Source: Siphonodentalium dalli (lineage: Eukaryota > Mollusca > Scaphopoda > Gadilida > Siphonodentaliidae). From it: a stretch of 64,000 nucleotides of DNA. Shown here in pieces: positions 41,901-47,951 of the stretch. The stretch's first letter is position 1, and each line of letters opens with the position of its first letter. The notes under the pieces were generated by a model that worked only from the letters and a program-made list of their open reading frames with translations, was not told the origin of the DNA and did not search any database. Position numbers and translations under genes: made by a program. The DNA is taken from NCBI GenBank assembly GCA_032622095.1, contig CP136061.1, positions 249,253,582-249,317,581 on the forward strand, given 5' to 3'.

Positions 41901-44900
41901 GGTGTTTTGTGGTGTTTATAAGGAATATATAAGTCAAGAACTGAAGGCTGTGGTTAGTTGGCAAGTTTGGAGTTTGTGATGATACCCGGGAAGATTTGAA
42001 ATGGCCGTCGGTCCTCTCCTACAACCCACTTTTGAATGCTGTAGTTCCGCTGAAGAGCGTTTGTAGGGTTTGTGAGTTTCTAAGTAGATTGATATATACC
42101 CATGCACAGTAGGTGTTTGCCTACTGTGCATGGGGTGGATGCCACTGAAGCAAGAAGCAAAGCCCCACCCCCATTCCGAACCAGGACCGGCGGAGAAGAC
42201 TTACCTTGATGTCTCTGTGTGAGTTTTGTGCGTTGATGAATATATAAGTCAGTTGGTGGTTAATTGGGTTTACCATGTTCTATTTTATATTGCTATAGTG
42301 ACGTCGCTGTGGTAAGTTGGGTTTACCCTGTTCTATTTTATATTGCTATACATGTAGTGACGTCGCTGATGTTGGTGTAAACATTATTTCAAGGCCCACT
42401 TAATTTTCGAATCCTCAGATCACATTATATAAAACATATTATATACCATTTGAAAGAGAAATCTGCAAAACTTTATAGGATATCTTGCCACGAGCGAAAA
42501 CTAAACATTTGTCGCGGTCACGAATGAGATAATTTTCGGTATCCACTCAAGGACACTAAATTTTCTTTTTTATTATACGTGTGCTGTCAATATAAATTGA
42601 TCACTTTTAAAGACAACCCGACAACCTTAAATCGAGCGACGAAACAGTAAATAAATAAATAATACCCATAAAAAAGGGTCACATTCAGTAAATAATGCCC
42701 ATTATAAACGGGTCACATTCAGTAAATAATACCCATTATAAACGGGTCATATTCAAATCTAATGCTTCATTTTAGAATTATATACCAATTCTATTATAGA
42801 TGGTTAACATTTTATAATTCGATGATAGTTATTCAAGAAATTCATGCTGTTACGTCATAGACGTCAACTTTACAATGAAAGTATAATTTTCTATATCTTC
42901 ACTGCTATTATCTTCAATAATCTATTGTTGAGCTTATAATAAATTGTATTATCAACATAGCCAGTCAAATAAACTGTGTAGTTTTTGTCGAGGTACCGTG
43001 GTGTGTTCTGGGCTTAATTTTGATCCGGACTGTACTGTACAGTCTATTATTTTCAATGGAAGGGGAACAATTATATCTCTTAGTTTGCATTCTGGGTTAA
43101 CAACGGGGAAGTCTTGGGTTAATCTGAGAATATCTTGGTGGACATTCTTATAGGCCACAACTGTCGTGGTTGAATATAATATATGTTTGGTTTTATTTCA
43201 TGCCAACAATAATCACTGATATAGAAATAATCGGTAACTCAAATATTAAATGGGCCTTTAATCACCCCACAGAGTCAAACACGAATTTACAATAATTCCA
43301 TAAACATAATGAAGAAGTCTCATAGGTAAGAAGATGATTTAGCATCAAGCACCGGTGCTTATAGGAAGCCAACTGTCTCCAGCTTATATGAAGCCAACTG
43401 TCTCCAGCTTATATATCGAGCCACCGCCTAAACGATCATATAGAGGGATCATGCAAACTTTGTATTTATCCTACCCCTTAAAGACCAAACCCAAAGCCAA
43501 ACCTCAATTTTATTTGCCACCACGCAAAAGAATTCTTAAACTGGGGTCCGGGAACTTAAAACAAATTTGTATTATATATTACAAGTAAAATACAATAAAA
43601 ATAAAAACAAATGTTCCGAGACCAATATGCTATAAAACGCCCAATTGTCGATATATTCCTTTAATTATAAATATTCCAATTTATGGCCATATTTGTCTAA
43701 GAATTTGACTCAAATTATGATAATACAAGGGGATTGCCCGTCAAATATGACGGGTGCCAAACATGACATGCGGGAACATCGTTATGAACAATTAGTTTAA
43801 AGGGATACTGTACGCCAAATGTTGTTGTTGGTTTCTATAGTCTCCGGGTCGGAGAATAAGGTAACAATTTTTTCATTATTTGAAAGTCTGTTGAGTACGA
43901 AGTAGTGTTACGGATGACAAATTTACCGGAATGCAAAAATACAAATTGTCGTTGTCGAGTAATTTTTGTACATTTTTCAACCAAATGTATCAAATAAAAG
44001 TTATATTATATGCATACTAGTCCCATATACACATTTAAGTTATTGTATCGTCACTAGTCAGTGAGTGGCTTGGGTTTTCTCCCCGTATCATCATAATGTT
44101 TTAAACGATCGCGTGTGCCATCCGTTTACCAATCCAGTATCCCTCAATTAATTTGATTACGTCTTGCACACGAAATTCGTAATTTACTGTACGCCATTTT
44201 ATGGCTCCAGTCATAAATGAAATTTATATCAAATTATTAACTTTGATTTTAAGATAGCCTATTAACCTGAACGTTTACAGAATACATCTTCGACTCAAAT
44301 TAGTTATGTTTCTATATATTATCCATATTAGATCGTTGTTATCACCGGAAATTTATTGAAAATGTCGTACAGTACCCCTTTAAGCTGATAATAAACGCTC
44401 TTTATTCCTAATGTTTTGTGCCTCTCAGCGAGAAAGTATATATGTGTCATTTTTAATTAGCTATAGGTTATCGGCCTCAGGCCAATACGACAGACCTCGG
44501 CCTCATAACTCAGCCAATATGGAAACAACCAATTAATAACATATATTATTGATAATGAGTTGTGCCTCTTTCAGCCTATTTAAGTCATTTGAGGACAGCG
44601 GCATCATTTCCATGACATTTCCCGCGTGTCATGTTACCTCTGATGTGCACCAATTGTCCACATATATTCTGAGCTGATAATAAGCGCTCTTTATTAATGG
44701 TTAGTCATCTGAGGTCAAAGCTGTCTACATTCTCATGGCCATGTGACCAATATATATGTACCAATTGTCCTACATATATTCCAAGCTGATATGGAACGTT
44801 CTTTATTGCTCATATGTGCCTATTTCATTCGTCTGTGATCAAAACTGACGGGTTACAAACATGGCATATAGGAAAACATCATCATCGCTTCACCGCTGAT

Positions 44901-45935
44901 AATGATCTAAAGAAGCCGACACACGGTGTGCGGAGTTTGTCCGGAATTTGTGACGGATGCCGCTGACACCACCTTCGTCTGACAAATTATATCAGTAAAA
45001 TATCGCATTGATAACATTTGATAAACGCGTTATATCTCAGGTCGTCTTGTATTGAATCGCCTGAAAATTTGCGTGTTGTATTCTAAGATATGCGTCGAGA
45101 CAAATTTGAGCGCAATCGGACATGCGGGTGATATATATTTGTAACGGGCCAAAATCGTGACAGATAAACAAACAGACACACACACATACACAGACAAACA
45201 CATCGCTTTTATACAGATATATTCGACTCTTTCGGTTTGAAATAGGCATGAAATTTCCAATTGTTGAAATCGTTGATCTAAAAACAACTTATTTCGCATT
45301 AATGACACGTTGGACGTTCAAACAATGAGAACAATTCAATCTATGTGTGTAAAATTTCCAACTGATTGTCAGGCAAGAAATTTTCAATTGTTATCTAAAA
45401 ACAACTTATTCCCAATTTAAATGACTGATTGGAAGTTAAAACAATGAGAACATTTCAATCTATGTTTGTAAAATTTCCAAATGATGTTGTGTCAGGCATG
45501 AAATATTCAACTGTTGAAAATGTTAACTAAAGTTGGGGGGTGTCGATGTCGCTACGTCCCTGTGGGCATGTTAAATTACTCACGTTTCTTTGGTAATTCC
45601 GGGGCGGAGTTTTGAGGCCATGGTGTTTTTGTGTCATACATTCCTGAGAAATCGTACGGACGGACATCACAATCGTTTCTCGGGTCATTCTCGCTAACGC
45701 ACGTCTGTACAGAAACCGAAAACACAAGCGTCGTCGGGCAAGGGAACTTAATAGGGTGTCCGTTATAACACACATAATACAGGCGACAATCCGTCTTGCT
45801 CCGAACCCGCGTGTATAAAGAGCAACTTGTGCACGGAGCCTGAGGTCTGAAGCAATACTCGTGAGATAGTCCAAACAACCCGATAAGAACCGCGACTAAC
45901 ACCAAACAGTGGTTAACGAAGCTGCACTCAAACAT
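5381..45935 (-). CDS. Six-exon gene for secreted chitin-binding chymotrypsin-like serine protease (whole locus)
   Basis: Predicted secreted S1A serine endopeptidase of 373 residues: signal peptide, chitin-binding type-2 (CBM14) domain, short linker, then a full chymotrypsin-fold domain. Coding parts are 45935-45584, 31941-31767, 22094-21998, 13930-13744, 8800-8670 and 5560-5381. Each intron is GT...AG and the phases match exactly (1, 2, 0, 1, 0). His57 (AGHC), Asp102 (NDIALL) and Ser195 (GDSGSP) are present. The cysteines form the standard pairs 1-122, 42-58, 136-201, 168-182 and 191-220, which independently supports the exon choice. Activation should follow the basic DRR before IVGG. Pocket positions read as Gly189, Gly216 and Asn226, so cleavage after Arg/Lys is unlikely and a chymotrypsin- or elastase-like preference is more probable. 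The CBM14 part suggests action at chitin-containing surfaces such as gut lining or cuticle. Introns are about 13.6, 9.7, 8.1, 4.9 and 3.1 kb. A further small exon inside intron 1 cannot be excluded. Confidence 0.85.
5671..6196. mobile_element. TTAA-type MITE, family A copy
   Basis: Preceded by TTAA. It starts AGGTGGATTATCTC and ends with a degenerate inverse (AGACAATCCATCT). It shares an internal block (ATCAATATTAATTGATAGA, TTTCCGG) with copies at 10.1, 23.7, 32.1, 36.6 and 47 kb. The right TTAA has decayed to TTCA. Confidence 0.75.
6200..6460. repeat. AT-rich minisatellite, left part (about 22-bp unit)
   Basis: Degenerate copies of AAGTTTATTAATAAAGATAG. The array resumes at 6946-7400 after an inserted MITE. 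Confidence 0.85.
6466..6945. mobile_element. TTAA-type MITE, family B, inserted in a minisatellite
   Basis: TTAA flanks both ends (6462-6465 and 6946-6949). Termini are AGGTACTCAACCCG and its inverse, with long imperfect subterminal arms carrying TTTGATTCGAGTCGAGGAA. It splits the surrounding AT-rich tandem array. Right-end fragments of the same family lie at about 28015-28238 and 49070-49310. Confidence 0.88.
6946..7400. repeat. AT-rich minisatellite, right part
   Basis: Continuation of the 22-bp array at 6200-6460, interrupted by the MITE. Confidence 0.85.
7462..8614. repeat. Right copy of the 1.15-kb direct duplication
   Basis: Partner of 5-1156 in the same orientation. It ends about 55 bases before the donor side of protease exon 5 and lies wholly within intron 5. 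The two copies bracket 6.3 kb that includes exon 6. Confidence 0.93.
8054..8158 (+). repeat. Second copy of the tRNA-derived SINE-like segment
   Basis: A and B boxes lie at 8078-8089 and 8132-8142. It came along with the 1.15-kb duplication and is not an independent insertion. Confidence 0.7.
8670..8800 (-). CDS. Exon 5: serine protease 150-192 region, starting inside a minisatellite
   Basis: The acceptor ATGTTTCAG is followed by GTGCAGAG at 8800; the donor GTGAGC is at 8669-8664. The 131 bases are 2 + 43 codons. It reads [19 protein letters not shown] (the LQE-x-x-V-P-V-V block and Cys168), then [21 protein letters not shown] with Cys182, Cys191 and pocket residues Gly189 and Val190. Joined in phase 0 to exon 6, it gives CKGDSGSP. 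The first 26 or so exon bases and the acceptor are the unit of the 43-bp tandem array at 8781-10018. Acceptors further upstream would add a unit that shifts the frame and quickly reaches a stop, so only the exon-proximal acceptor appears productive. Confidence 0.92.
8781..10018. repeat. 43-bp minisatellite carrying the exon 5 acceptor (about 29 units)
   Basis: The unit starts TAGTACGTTACT; two alternating subtypes differ in their last half. On the minus strand every unit contains YAG followed by GTRCAGA and GTAACGTACTA, a copy of the exon 5 acceptor plus its first bases. The true exon 5 start at 8800 lies in the first unit. The array therefore spans the 3' splice site of intron 4. Confidence 0.95.
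10070..10539. mobile_element. TTAA-type MITE, family A copy
   Basis: The right end AGATAATCCACCT is followed by TTAA (10540-10543). It contains the family's inner blocks (GTCCGGAAAGG, TCTATCAATTAATATTGAT). The left terminus is degenerate, so the start is approximate. Confidence 0.7.
10784..10920. repeat. 42-bp tandem repeat, about 3 copies
   Basis: Unit beginning AGAGCGTTCCGTGTTAGTCT, nearly exact. A related block occurs inverted near 29300. Confidence 0.92.
10976..11026. repeat. Isolated first unit of the 48-bp minisatellite
   Basis: One copy of the unit found at 11536-12357, separated from the array by the 506-bp element at 11027-11532. Confidence 0.85.
11027..11532. mobile_element. 506-bp element with internal perfect palindrome, TATA flanks
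   Basis: The same length and sequence recur at 30702-31207, each copy bounded by TATA. The left third is a long palindrome: about 75-base arms meet near 11110. It sits inside the 48-bp minisatellite, so it inserted into a pre-existing array. No transposase. Confidence 0.88.
11536..12357. repeat. 48-bp minisatellite, about 17 units
   Basis: The unit contains CCATCTGTAGTTATATCATC. Because 48 is divisible by 3 the array stays open in several frames (a 16-residue [16 protein letters not shown] repeat on the plus strand). That follows from the period and is not evidence of coding. Confidence 0.95.
12359..13084. other. Intron 4 interior, no gene seen
   Basis: Unique-looking AT-rich sequence between two arrays, without motifs I recognise. 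Confidence 0.5.
13085..13743. repeat. Minisatellite carrying the exon 4 donor (about 13 copies)
   Basis: Units of roughly 35-60 bases contain, on the minus strand, ATGGGGAAAA, GCATGGGGCCAGCCAAGAG and then GTATATA or GTATGTA. This is a copy of the last 37 or so bases of exon 4 plus its 5' splice site. About 13 such donors follow the true one at 13744. The array occupies the start of intron 4. Confidence 0.94.
13744..13930 (-). CDS. Exon 4: serine protease Asp102 region, ending inside a minisatellite
   Basis: The acceptor CTGTTGCAG precedes CAT at 13930, and the donor is AAGAG then GTATATATAT at 13743. The 187 bases are 62 codons + 1. It begins [19 protein letters not shown] with catalytic Asp102 in NDIALL, carries VCLPQ (Cys122), and ends [10 protein letters not shown] (Cys136, Trp141-Gly142) followed by TTPWGQPR, the start of the 140s or autolysis loop. 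Phase 1 joins exon 5 with a Gly codon. The last roughly 37 exon bases plus the donor are the founding unit of the tandem array at 13085-13743, so many near-identical donors follow. The reading frame stays open upstream of 13930 through repeat sequence, but the HPGF start with a good acceptor and exact phase is preferred. Confidence 0.92.
13971..14430. mobile_element. 460-bp terminal-inverted-repeat element next to exon 4
   Basis: The left end GTGACCCGCCATATCAAATC is repeated inverted at 14411-14430. Each arm (about 140 bases) contains a GCATTCTCTTATATATGCGAG hairpin. Right-end copies recur near 19570-19695 and 21295-21415. It lies about 40 bases upstream of the exon 4 acceptor, in intron 3. 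Confidence 0.85.
14431..15250. repeat. Segmental duplicate (matches about 19696-20465)
   Basis: Together with the element before it, this matches 19310-20465 almost base for base, with a small length difference around 15085-15120. No coding motif. It includes the small frame beginning [14 protein letters not shown], which is repeat-derived. Confidence 0.9.
15373..15823. mobile_element. 451-bp MITE, copy 1 of 3
   Basis: Perfect 18-base terminal inverted repeats GGTTACACTGGTGTAAAT. Identical in length to 16726-17176 and 18078-18528. No coding capacity. Confidence 0.93.
15824..16725. repeat. Inter-MITE spacer, copy 1 (about 902 bp)
   Basis: Nearly identical to 17177-18077. It carries open frames up to about 85 residues on both strands, unlike any family I know. 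Its ends are complementary (CTAAAG and CTTTAG). Confidence 0.9.
16726..17176. mobile_element. 451-bp MITE, copy 2 of 3
   Basis: See 15373-15823; the offset is 1353 bases. Confidence 0.93.
17177..18077. repeat. Inter-MITE spacer, copy 2
   Basis: Near-identical to 15824-16725, with small indels and substitutions only. Confidence 0.9.
18078..18528. mobile_element. 451-bp MITE, copy 3 of 3
   Basis: Terminal copy; the right flank is unrelated to the spacer. The offset from copy 2 is 1352 bases. Confidence 0.93.
18966..20465. repeat. About 1.5-kb repeat unit, first copy
   Basis: 18966-19575 is repeated at 20465-21060, and 19310-20465 also matches 14030-15250. It contains paired GCATTCTCTTATATATGCGAG hairpins. 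Confidence 0.85.
20466..21430. repeat. About 1.5-kb repeat unit, second partial copy
   Basis: Follows the first copy head to tail and diverges after about 21060, then picks up the inverted-repeat end at 21290-21415. Confidence 0.8.
21431..21997. other. Intron 3, no gene; C homopolymer at 21910-21932
   Basis: Unremarkable sequence apart from an uninterrupted run of about 20 C. Confidence 0.6.
21998..22094 (-). CDS. Exon 3: small linking exon between His57 and Asp102
   Basis: A 97-base exon (1 + 32 codons) with acceptor GCAG at 22098-22095 and donor GTAAGC at 21997-21992. I looked for it because exon 2 ends four residues after His57 while exon 4 starts 12 residues before Asp102, leaving about 30 residues missing. 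In phase it reads [16 protein letters not shown] and ends [10 protein letters not shown], which is the expected shape: a 60s loop, a V-G-x-x-R/L strand, and a basic-hydrophobic run directly before HPGF. The length gives a His57-Asp102 spacing of 49 residues, within the family's range. It lies next to a long C homopolymer (21910-21932) that could hinder assembly or read mapping. Confidence 0.88.
22490..22632. repeat. Dispersed inverted-repeat segment
   Basis: GTTATTGCACTCGTTTGTCG pairs with its inverse about 75 bases on. A second copy lies at 36990-37105. Confidence 0.8.
22633..23717. other. Intron 2, no recognisable gene
   Basis: Several overlapping open frames of 88-124 residues on the plus strand, without domain motifs or splice context. 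The 23.2-23.7 kb part is very AT-rich. Confidence 0.4.
23718..23865. mobile_element. TTAA-type MITE, family A, left-end fragment
   Basis: TTAA then AGGTGGATTATCTCTTTGTG, followed by the family's inner blocks. No right end found. Confidence 0.7.
24020..24400 (-). pseudogene. Possible C-terminal fragment of a LINE ORF2
   Basis: The minus-strand reading has [20 protein letters not shown] and continues as a roughly 67-residue open frame. This resembles the HxxFEC-x-x-LR-x-x-FW tail that follows the reverse transcriptase in CR1/L2-like LINEs. A Cys-rich stretch (EVCRMYNHP) sits just upstream in another frame, so a frameshift is likely. No overlap with the LINE copy at 26.4-28.0 kb was found, and the similarity is by eye only. 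Confidence 0.35.
24465..25140. repeat. TTCCGAAGG short repeats and paired 190-bp blocks
   Basis: Clusters of TATTCCGAAGGTTC-like units at 24470-24525 and 24950-25065. Two further blocks are doubled: GGNCCATACCTTTGAA at 24740 and 24898, and TTCTATATT-AAAGTA with AGAGGGTTCATT at 24537 and 25087. Confidence 0.8.
25471..25640. mobile_element. TTAA-type MITE, family D, left-end fragment
   Basis: TTAA followed by AGGCCCACTTAATTTTCGAG, as at 42392. Confidence 0.65.
25690..26230 (+). repeat. Four tandem units of about 130 bp with TGACCTTGACCTT
   Basis: Each unit has GACGAAATTTGATACC, a TTTTGxACGGGTCAAATC block and CCTGACCTTGACCTT. It ends at 26215-26250 in a GCCCG...CGGGC hairpin plus CTTG, reminiscent of a Helitron 3' end. 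Probably a Helitron-related non-autonomous element. Confidence 0.75.
26352..27956 (-). pseudogene. Non-LTR retrotransposon (LINE) reverse transcriptase, defective copy
   Basis: A minus-strand reading frame opens at 27956 without a Met and runs to a stop at 26352. The N-terminal part is typical LINE reverse transcriptase: [11 protein letters not shown], then [12 protein letters not shown], then [10 protein letters not shown], then [16 protein letters not shown]. The frame then jumps to [15 protein letters not shown] and the post-RT region ([11 protein letters not shown]...[11 protein letters not shown]), so the part holding the catalytic Asp pair is missing. A 180-base segment (27354-27533) is repeated exactly in tandem at 27534-27713, doubling 60 residues. 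The C-terminus has one CxxC (CCAQC). Both rearrangements keep the frame. It cannot be active. CR1- or Jockey-like by eye; the exact clade is uncertain. Confidence 0.9.
27354..27713. repeat. 180-bp exact tandem duplication inside the LINE
   Basis: Two head-to-tail copies, starting GCGCGATAGCTGTCTGG, with no visible difference. It must be recent, or be an assembly artefact. Confidence 0.95.
28015..28238. mobile_element. TTAA-type MITE, family B, right-end fragment
   Basis: TTCCTCGACTCGAATCAAAT ... GAGTACCT followed by TTAA, as at 6945 and 49310. Confidence 0.75.
28311..28560. repeat. Double-hairpin element
   Basis: Two consecutive hairpins of the GCATTCTCTTATATATGCGAG type, joined by an AAGGTAAATTTTGTTAGGCC-like linker. 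The whole 250-base arrangement recurs at 35063-35290. Confidence 0.85.
28715..29390. repeat. G/C homopolymer-rich repeat
   Basis: Runs of 9-18 G or C alternate with TTTTTCCG-type blocks and a CACGTATGGCAT / GCATACGTGCC pair in opposite orientation. Related blocks lie at 59285-59455 and 61370-61430. AAAATGGCGGCCATCTTGG occurs at 29010. Confidence 0.75.
29486..29604. repeat. Inverted repeat, about 50-base arms
   Basis: GATCCCGGATCAGACGAGC pairs with its inverse around a GCCGCAGGC centre, and the outer CTCC/GGAG parts pair imperfectly. Confidence 0.85.
29605..30701. other. Intron 2, no gene; dispersed repeat at 29620-29830
   Basis: 29620-29830 is similar to 34570-34745 (ACGTTTTTAG, CACATATATAGG and ATATAGAAAACCACAG in the same order), so both are copies of an unnamed repeat. 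The rest shows nothing identifiable. Confidence 0.6.
30702..31207. mobile_element. 506-bp palindrome-bearing element, second copy
   Basis: Same length, TATA flanks and sequence as 11027-11532; the palindrome arms here have a few mismatches. Confidence 0.88.
31208..31766. other. Intron 2 start, no gene
   Basis: Nothing identifiable between the 506-bp element and the exon 2 donor. Confidence 0.5.
31767..31941 (-). CDS. Exon 2: serine protease activation site and His57
   Basis: The acceptor TTTTCAG lies at 31948-31942 and the donor GTTAGT at 31766-31761. The 175 bases are 2 + 57 codons + 2. The exon encodes a propeptide Cys (TCGVKIDRR), the activation site RIVGG, the [10 protein letters not shown] strand, the [18 protein letters not shown] block with Cys42, Cys58 and catalytic His57, then Val-Thr. 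This is the canonical start of an S1A catalytic chain. The propeptide cysteine should stay disulfide-linked to Cys122 (VCLPQ in exon 4), as in chymotrypsin. The phase-2 end fits the single-base start of the exon at 22094. Confidence 0.95.
31968..32006. repeat. (TA)n microsatellite
   Basis: About 19 uninterrupted TA units just upstream of the exon 2 acceptor, in intron 1. Confidence 0.97.
32121..32480. mobile_element. TTAA-type MITE, family A, partial copy
   Basis: TTAA (32117-32120), then AGATAGTCTATCTCTTTGTA and family blocks including GTCACAAATAAACGTTAATT. The right terminus is not evident. Confidence 0.65.
33025..34335. repeat. Fold-back element built of CCAACGTTGG subrepeats
   Basis: The left arm (33025-33300) holds repeated TTGGCATAACGTTGGCCCAA units. 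The right arm (33945-34335) holds the inverse type (GGGCCAACGTT...). The units face each other around a 650-base centre with no gene. Confidence 0.8.
34734..34803. repeat. 33-bp tandem duplication
   Basis: ACTGGTACCCAGTCGGAGTC plus 13 more bases, repeated twice exactly. Confidence 0.95.
35063..35290. repeat. Double-hairpin element, second copy
   Basis: Same order of blocks as 28311-28560: GGTGCAGCATnAAAG, hairpin 1, linker, hairpin 2, then GCAAAATTTCAnGAAGCTCC. It runs directly into a tRNA-like segment. Confidence 0.85.
35303..35400 (+). repeat. tRNA-like segment (SINE head or tRNA relic)
   Basis: A box TAGCCGAAGTGG (35310-35321) and a perfect B box GGTTCGAACCC (35374-35384), spaced as in a tRNA with a long variable region. 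The acceptor stem does not pair convincingly. It is attached 3' to the double-hairpin element. Confidence 0.6.
35590..35696. repeat. 35-bp direct duplication around a C tract
   Basis: GAGAATAAAGAGCCACCATG occurs at 35600 and again at 35662, either side of a run of about 16 C. Confidence 0.9.
36600..36982. mobile_element. TTAA-type MITE, family A, right part
   Basis: Ends AGAGATAATCCACCT followed by TTAA. Contains GTCACAAATAAACG in inverse and the TTTCCGGACAGG block. The left end is uncertain. Confidence 0.7.
36990..37105. repeat. Dispersed inverted-repeat segment, second copy
   Basis: Matches 22490-22632 (TTGCACTCGTTTCTCGTGCC ... CAACAAACTCGTGCAATAGC). Confidence 0.8.
37561..38226 (+). mobile_element. 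Helitron-like element, copy 1 of a head-to-tail trimer
   Basis: The 5' end is A^TCTCATATATATTTTGAAG, followed by a (CTGT)n tract, then about 116-bp GC-rich core units with GCATGCGCAGACGAGATCTC. The 3' end has the hairpin AGCCCG/CGGGCT and TCATCGGCTAG. TC...CTAG ends with an AT target and a 3' hairpin are Helitron hallmarks. Central tandem units recall the small Helitron relatives with core repeats in bivalves and flies. Non-autonomous: no Rep/helicase. Confidence 0.82.
38227..38862 (+). mobile_element. Helitron-like element, copy 2
   Basis: Begins directly after CTAG of copy 1 with no extra base (CTAG then TCTCATATATAT). Same parts; the 5' tract here is mostly (GTTT)n then (CTGT)n. Confidence 0.82.
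38863..39527 (+). mobile_element. Helitron-like element, copy 3
   Basis: Ends CTAG^T at 39527. A roughly 32-base partial duplication of the 3' terminal region (TTTGGTTTTTGAATAGCCCG twice) lies just before the end. Confidence 0.82.
39528..40214. other. Intron 1, no gene
   Basis: Nothing identifiable between the Helitron array and the next minisatellite. Confidence 0.5.
40215..41760. repeat. Minisatellite, units about 60-75 bp, roughly 22 copies
   Basis: The core AGGATAACTACTCGCCAATG is followed by either ATCTTTAGTATAGAAAGGGC or a longer variant with GTTAATATATAG. The two variants interleave, a higher-order structure. Confidence 0.95.
41761..42391. other. Intron 1, no gene; short palindrome and duplication
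   Basis: CCATGCACAGTAGGTGTTTG pairs with its inverse at 42100-42135. A TTACCnTGTTCTATTTTATA block is doubled at 42270 and 42325. Confidence 0.6.
42392..43257. mobile_element. TTAA-type MITE, family D
   Basis: Starts AGGCCCACTTAA and ends ATTAAATGGGCCT then TTAA (43258-43261). The left target has decayed to TTCA. A fragment of the same family lies at 25471. No transposase. Confidence 0.75.
43801..44379. mobile_element. TTAA-type MITE, family C, copy 1
   Basis: TTAA on both sides; termini AGGGATACTGTA and its inverse with one difference. The interior matches 49401-49918 in opposite orientation. Confidence 0.9.
44380..45583. other. Intron 1 start, no gene; microsatellite-bearing repeat at 45036-45235
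   Basis: The minus strand of 45036-45235 has (TG)n, then CTGTCACGATTTTGGCCCG and GACAAATTTGAGC-like blocks, similar in layout to the Helitron-like repeats. CAAATGATGTTGTGTCAGGC-type doubling occurs at 45340-45510. No coding feature. Confidence 0.5.
45584..45935 (-). CDS. Exon 1: signal peptide and chitin-binding type-2 domain
   Basis: Starts at the ATG at 45935-45933 and encodes 117 residues plus one base. Residues 1-24 form a hydrophobic signal peptide (core [13 protein letters not shown]). Residues about 28-90 match the CBM14/peritrophin pattern: Cys-RLYYV-Cys, an aromatic-rich centre, FPCP, and two further cysteines before a Pro-rich linker ([14 protein letters not shown]). These domains bind chitin. 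The exon ends in AAAC followed by the consensus donor GTGAGT (45583-45578), leaving phase 1. That matches the two-base start of the protease exon at 31941, which is why I join them. The link over 13.6 kb is inferred. Alternatively this exon could begin a different chitin-binding gene, or an extra in-phase exon could lie between. Confidence 0.8.
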
Positions 45936-46912
45936 TTTTAATGATTGTAAACAATCATAGTCGAATTCCTATTACTCGTTGTGCGCGAAGACTCGAATTA
46001 ATTCGACGCTTTAGGTCCAGTCGTCTGTTTCCAGAAACCAAAGAACGAGAACATTATTACACATGACGCTTATAAACAAGGGCCATCCATTGATAAAATT
46101 GATACGTGCTACAGCAACGAATGTCCCATAACTTCAAAGAAGACAAGCGGATGTTATTCATTCGACTTGTTTGAGAGCTCAATTTCGAATTTATAATCCT
46201 AACTGTTACTCCATGAGGCCTTCAATTTGTTCCGAAATCCAACTTTTGTGTTGCGACAATACTAGAATAAATACTCTGTTGGAGCGGGGTTTAGTTCATC
46301 GTCTGCTTTCGTCACACACTCGTTCCGTCTGGACAAACACTATAATTCCAAGACAAACGCATCTTTTGAGATGTATAGCTCTAGAGTCTTGTCAACTAAA
46401 AACGATCGAGTGACAAATCGTAAATCTTAAACATACACGATGTATCTCAAAGGTATAGACGGGGCCAGATAAATTCCTTCTACGCACAGTAAGGATTCAA
46501 ACAGGATTCTTAGCACTACGGCTACAACACATTGCATGTCAATTCATCATATATGGATATAAGGGCTAGTGATCCTTTAAACGTCCATGACTCATTCGAG
46601 TTGAGGCATAAGATAATATAATATATTTATAATGATAGATCAAATATTCTTCGGTCTTCGGTATGGTGACTGGAAAGTCATCCGACCTCATGATATTTTG
46701 GTTATCACTTACGGAATCAGATCTGCATGTATACATATAGAATATAAGATAAAATAATACGTCTACGAATGTGTCAAAATGTAAATTTTTGTTTAAATAT
46801 TACCTATGTAATGATATACTTTGTGAATTTTGAATTGGAATTATCACGTTGTGCATGCATGGAGGGTAGGTTCTGGTGGCCTTATACATGTATATATAAT
46901 TCAATTAATTAA
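45936..46912. other. Upstream of the protease gene; no gene or clear promoter
   Basis: Should contain the promoter of the minus-strand protease. I see no convincing TATA/Inr arrangement. Confidence 0.4.
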
Positions 46913-47951
46913 AGATGGTATATCTCTTTGTTAACATGTGTATATAGTGACCGGGGTATAAAATATTAGATATGAATCGAAGACCCCTGTCCGGAAATGC
47001 TTTTATCGATTAATATTGATAATATTTAGAATAGTTCTGGTCTAAAACCGTGTGGTTGTTTAGCCAACGAACAATATTGGTTACTGTTAAAGGTGGATTA
47101 TCTCTTTGTAAACATGTATTATATAGTTACCGGGATATAAAATATTAGATCTGAATCAAAGACTCCTGTCCGGAAATGCTTATATCGATTAATATTCATT
47201 TTATTTCGAATATTTTCTGGTCTAAAAAGGTGTGTTTGTTCAGCTTACGAACAATAGTGGTTACTGTTAACAGAGACCAGAAATTATATTGTGCAATTTT
47301 GTCACAAATAAACGTTAATTAGACTCATTATCGCTTATATCTGTGGAACAAAACAGTACAAACAACCAATCTGTGACATTTGACATTCGTTGCGTAGCCG
47401 TAGGAACAGCCCAGTGCTCTATATCGCAATACGGTCTCATCCGAATGGTCGGTTCTAAAAATAGTAACATAAATGGGCCCGATTCAATATTCGAAATAAA
47501 ATCAATATTAATTGATAGAAGCTTTTCCGGACATAGGTCTTCAGTTCATATCTATTATTGTATACCCACGCAACTATTTAAAATTTGTTATTTAAAGAGA
47601 TAATCCATCTTTAACAGAGACCATAAATTTTATCGTGTAATTTTGTCACAAATAAACGATAATAGGCTCATTATGGCTTATAACTATGTAATAACAGAAT
47701 ACAAACAATCAATTTGGGACATTTGACGTTCGGAGCATAACTATAGGAACACCATAATGACCTCTAACTATTTATGGTATCGCCTGGATGGGCTGTCAAT
47801 AAAGTGTCCCACTTTCTCTCATTTTATAATAAAATATTTAGAATAAGATTAATATTAATTGATAGAAGCGTTTCCGGTCAGGAATTTCCAACTCATACGC
47901 ATTATTTCGTATCCAGGAAATTATCAAAAATTTGTTATTTATTATCCATCT
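46913..47951. mobile_element. Cluster of three TTAA-type family A MITEs
   Basis: A complete copy lies at 47091-47610 with TTAA both sides. It is abutted by a left-half copy (46913-47090) and a right-half copy (47611-47951), each starting or ending at a TTAA. This suggests one copy inserted into another. Confidence 0.75.
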
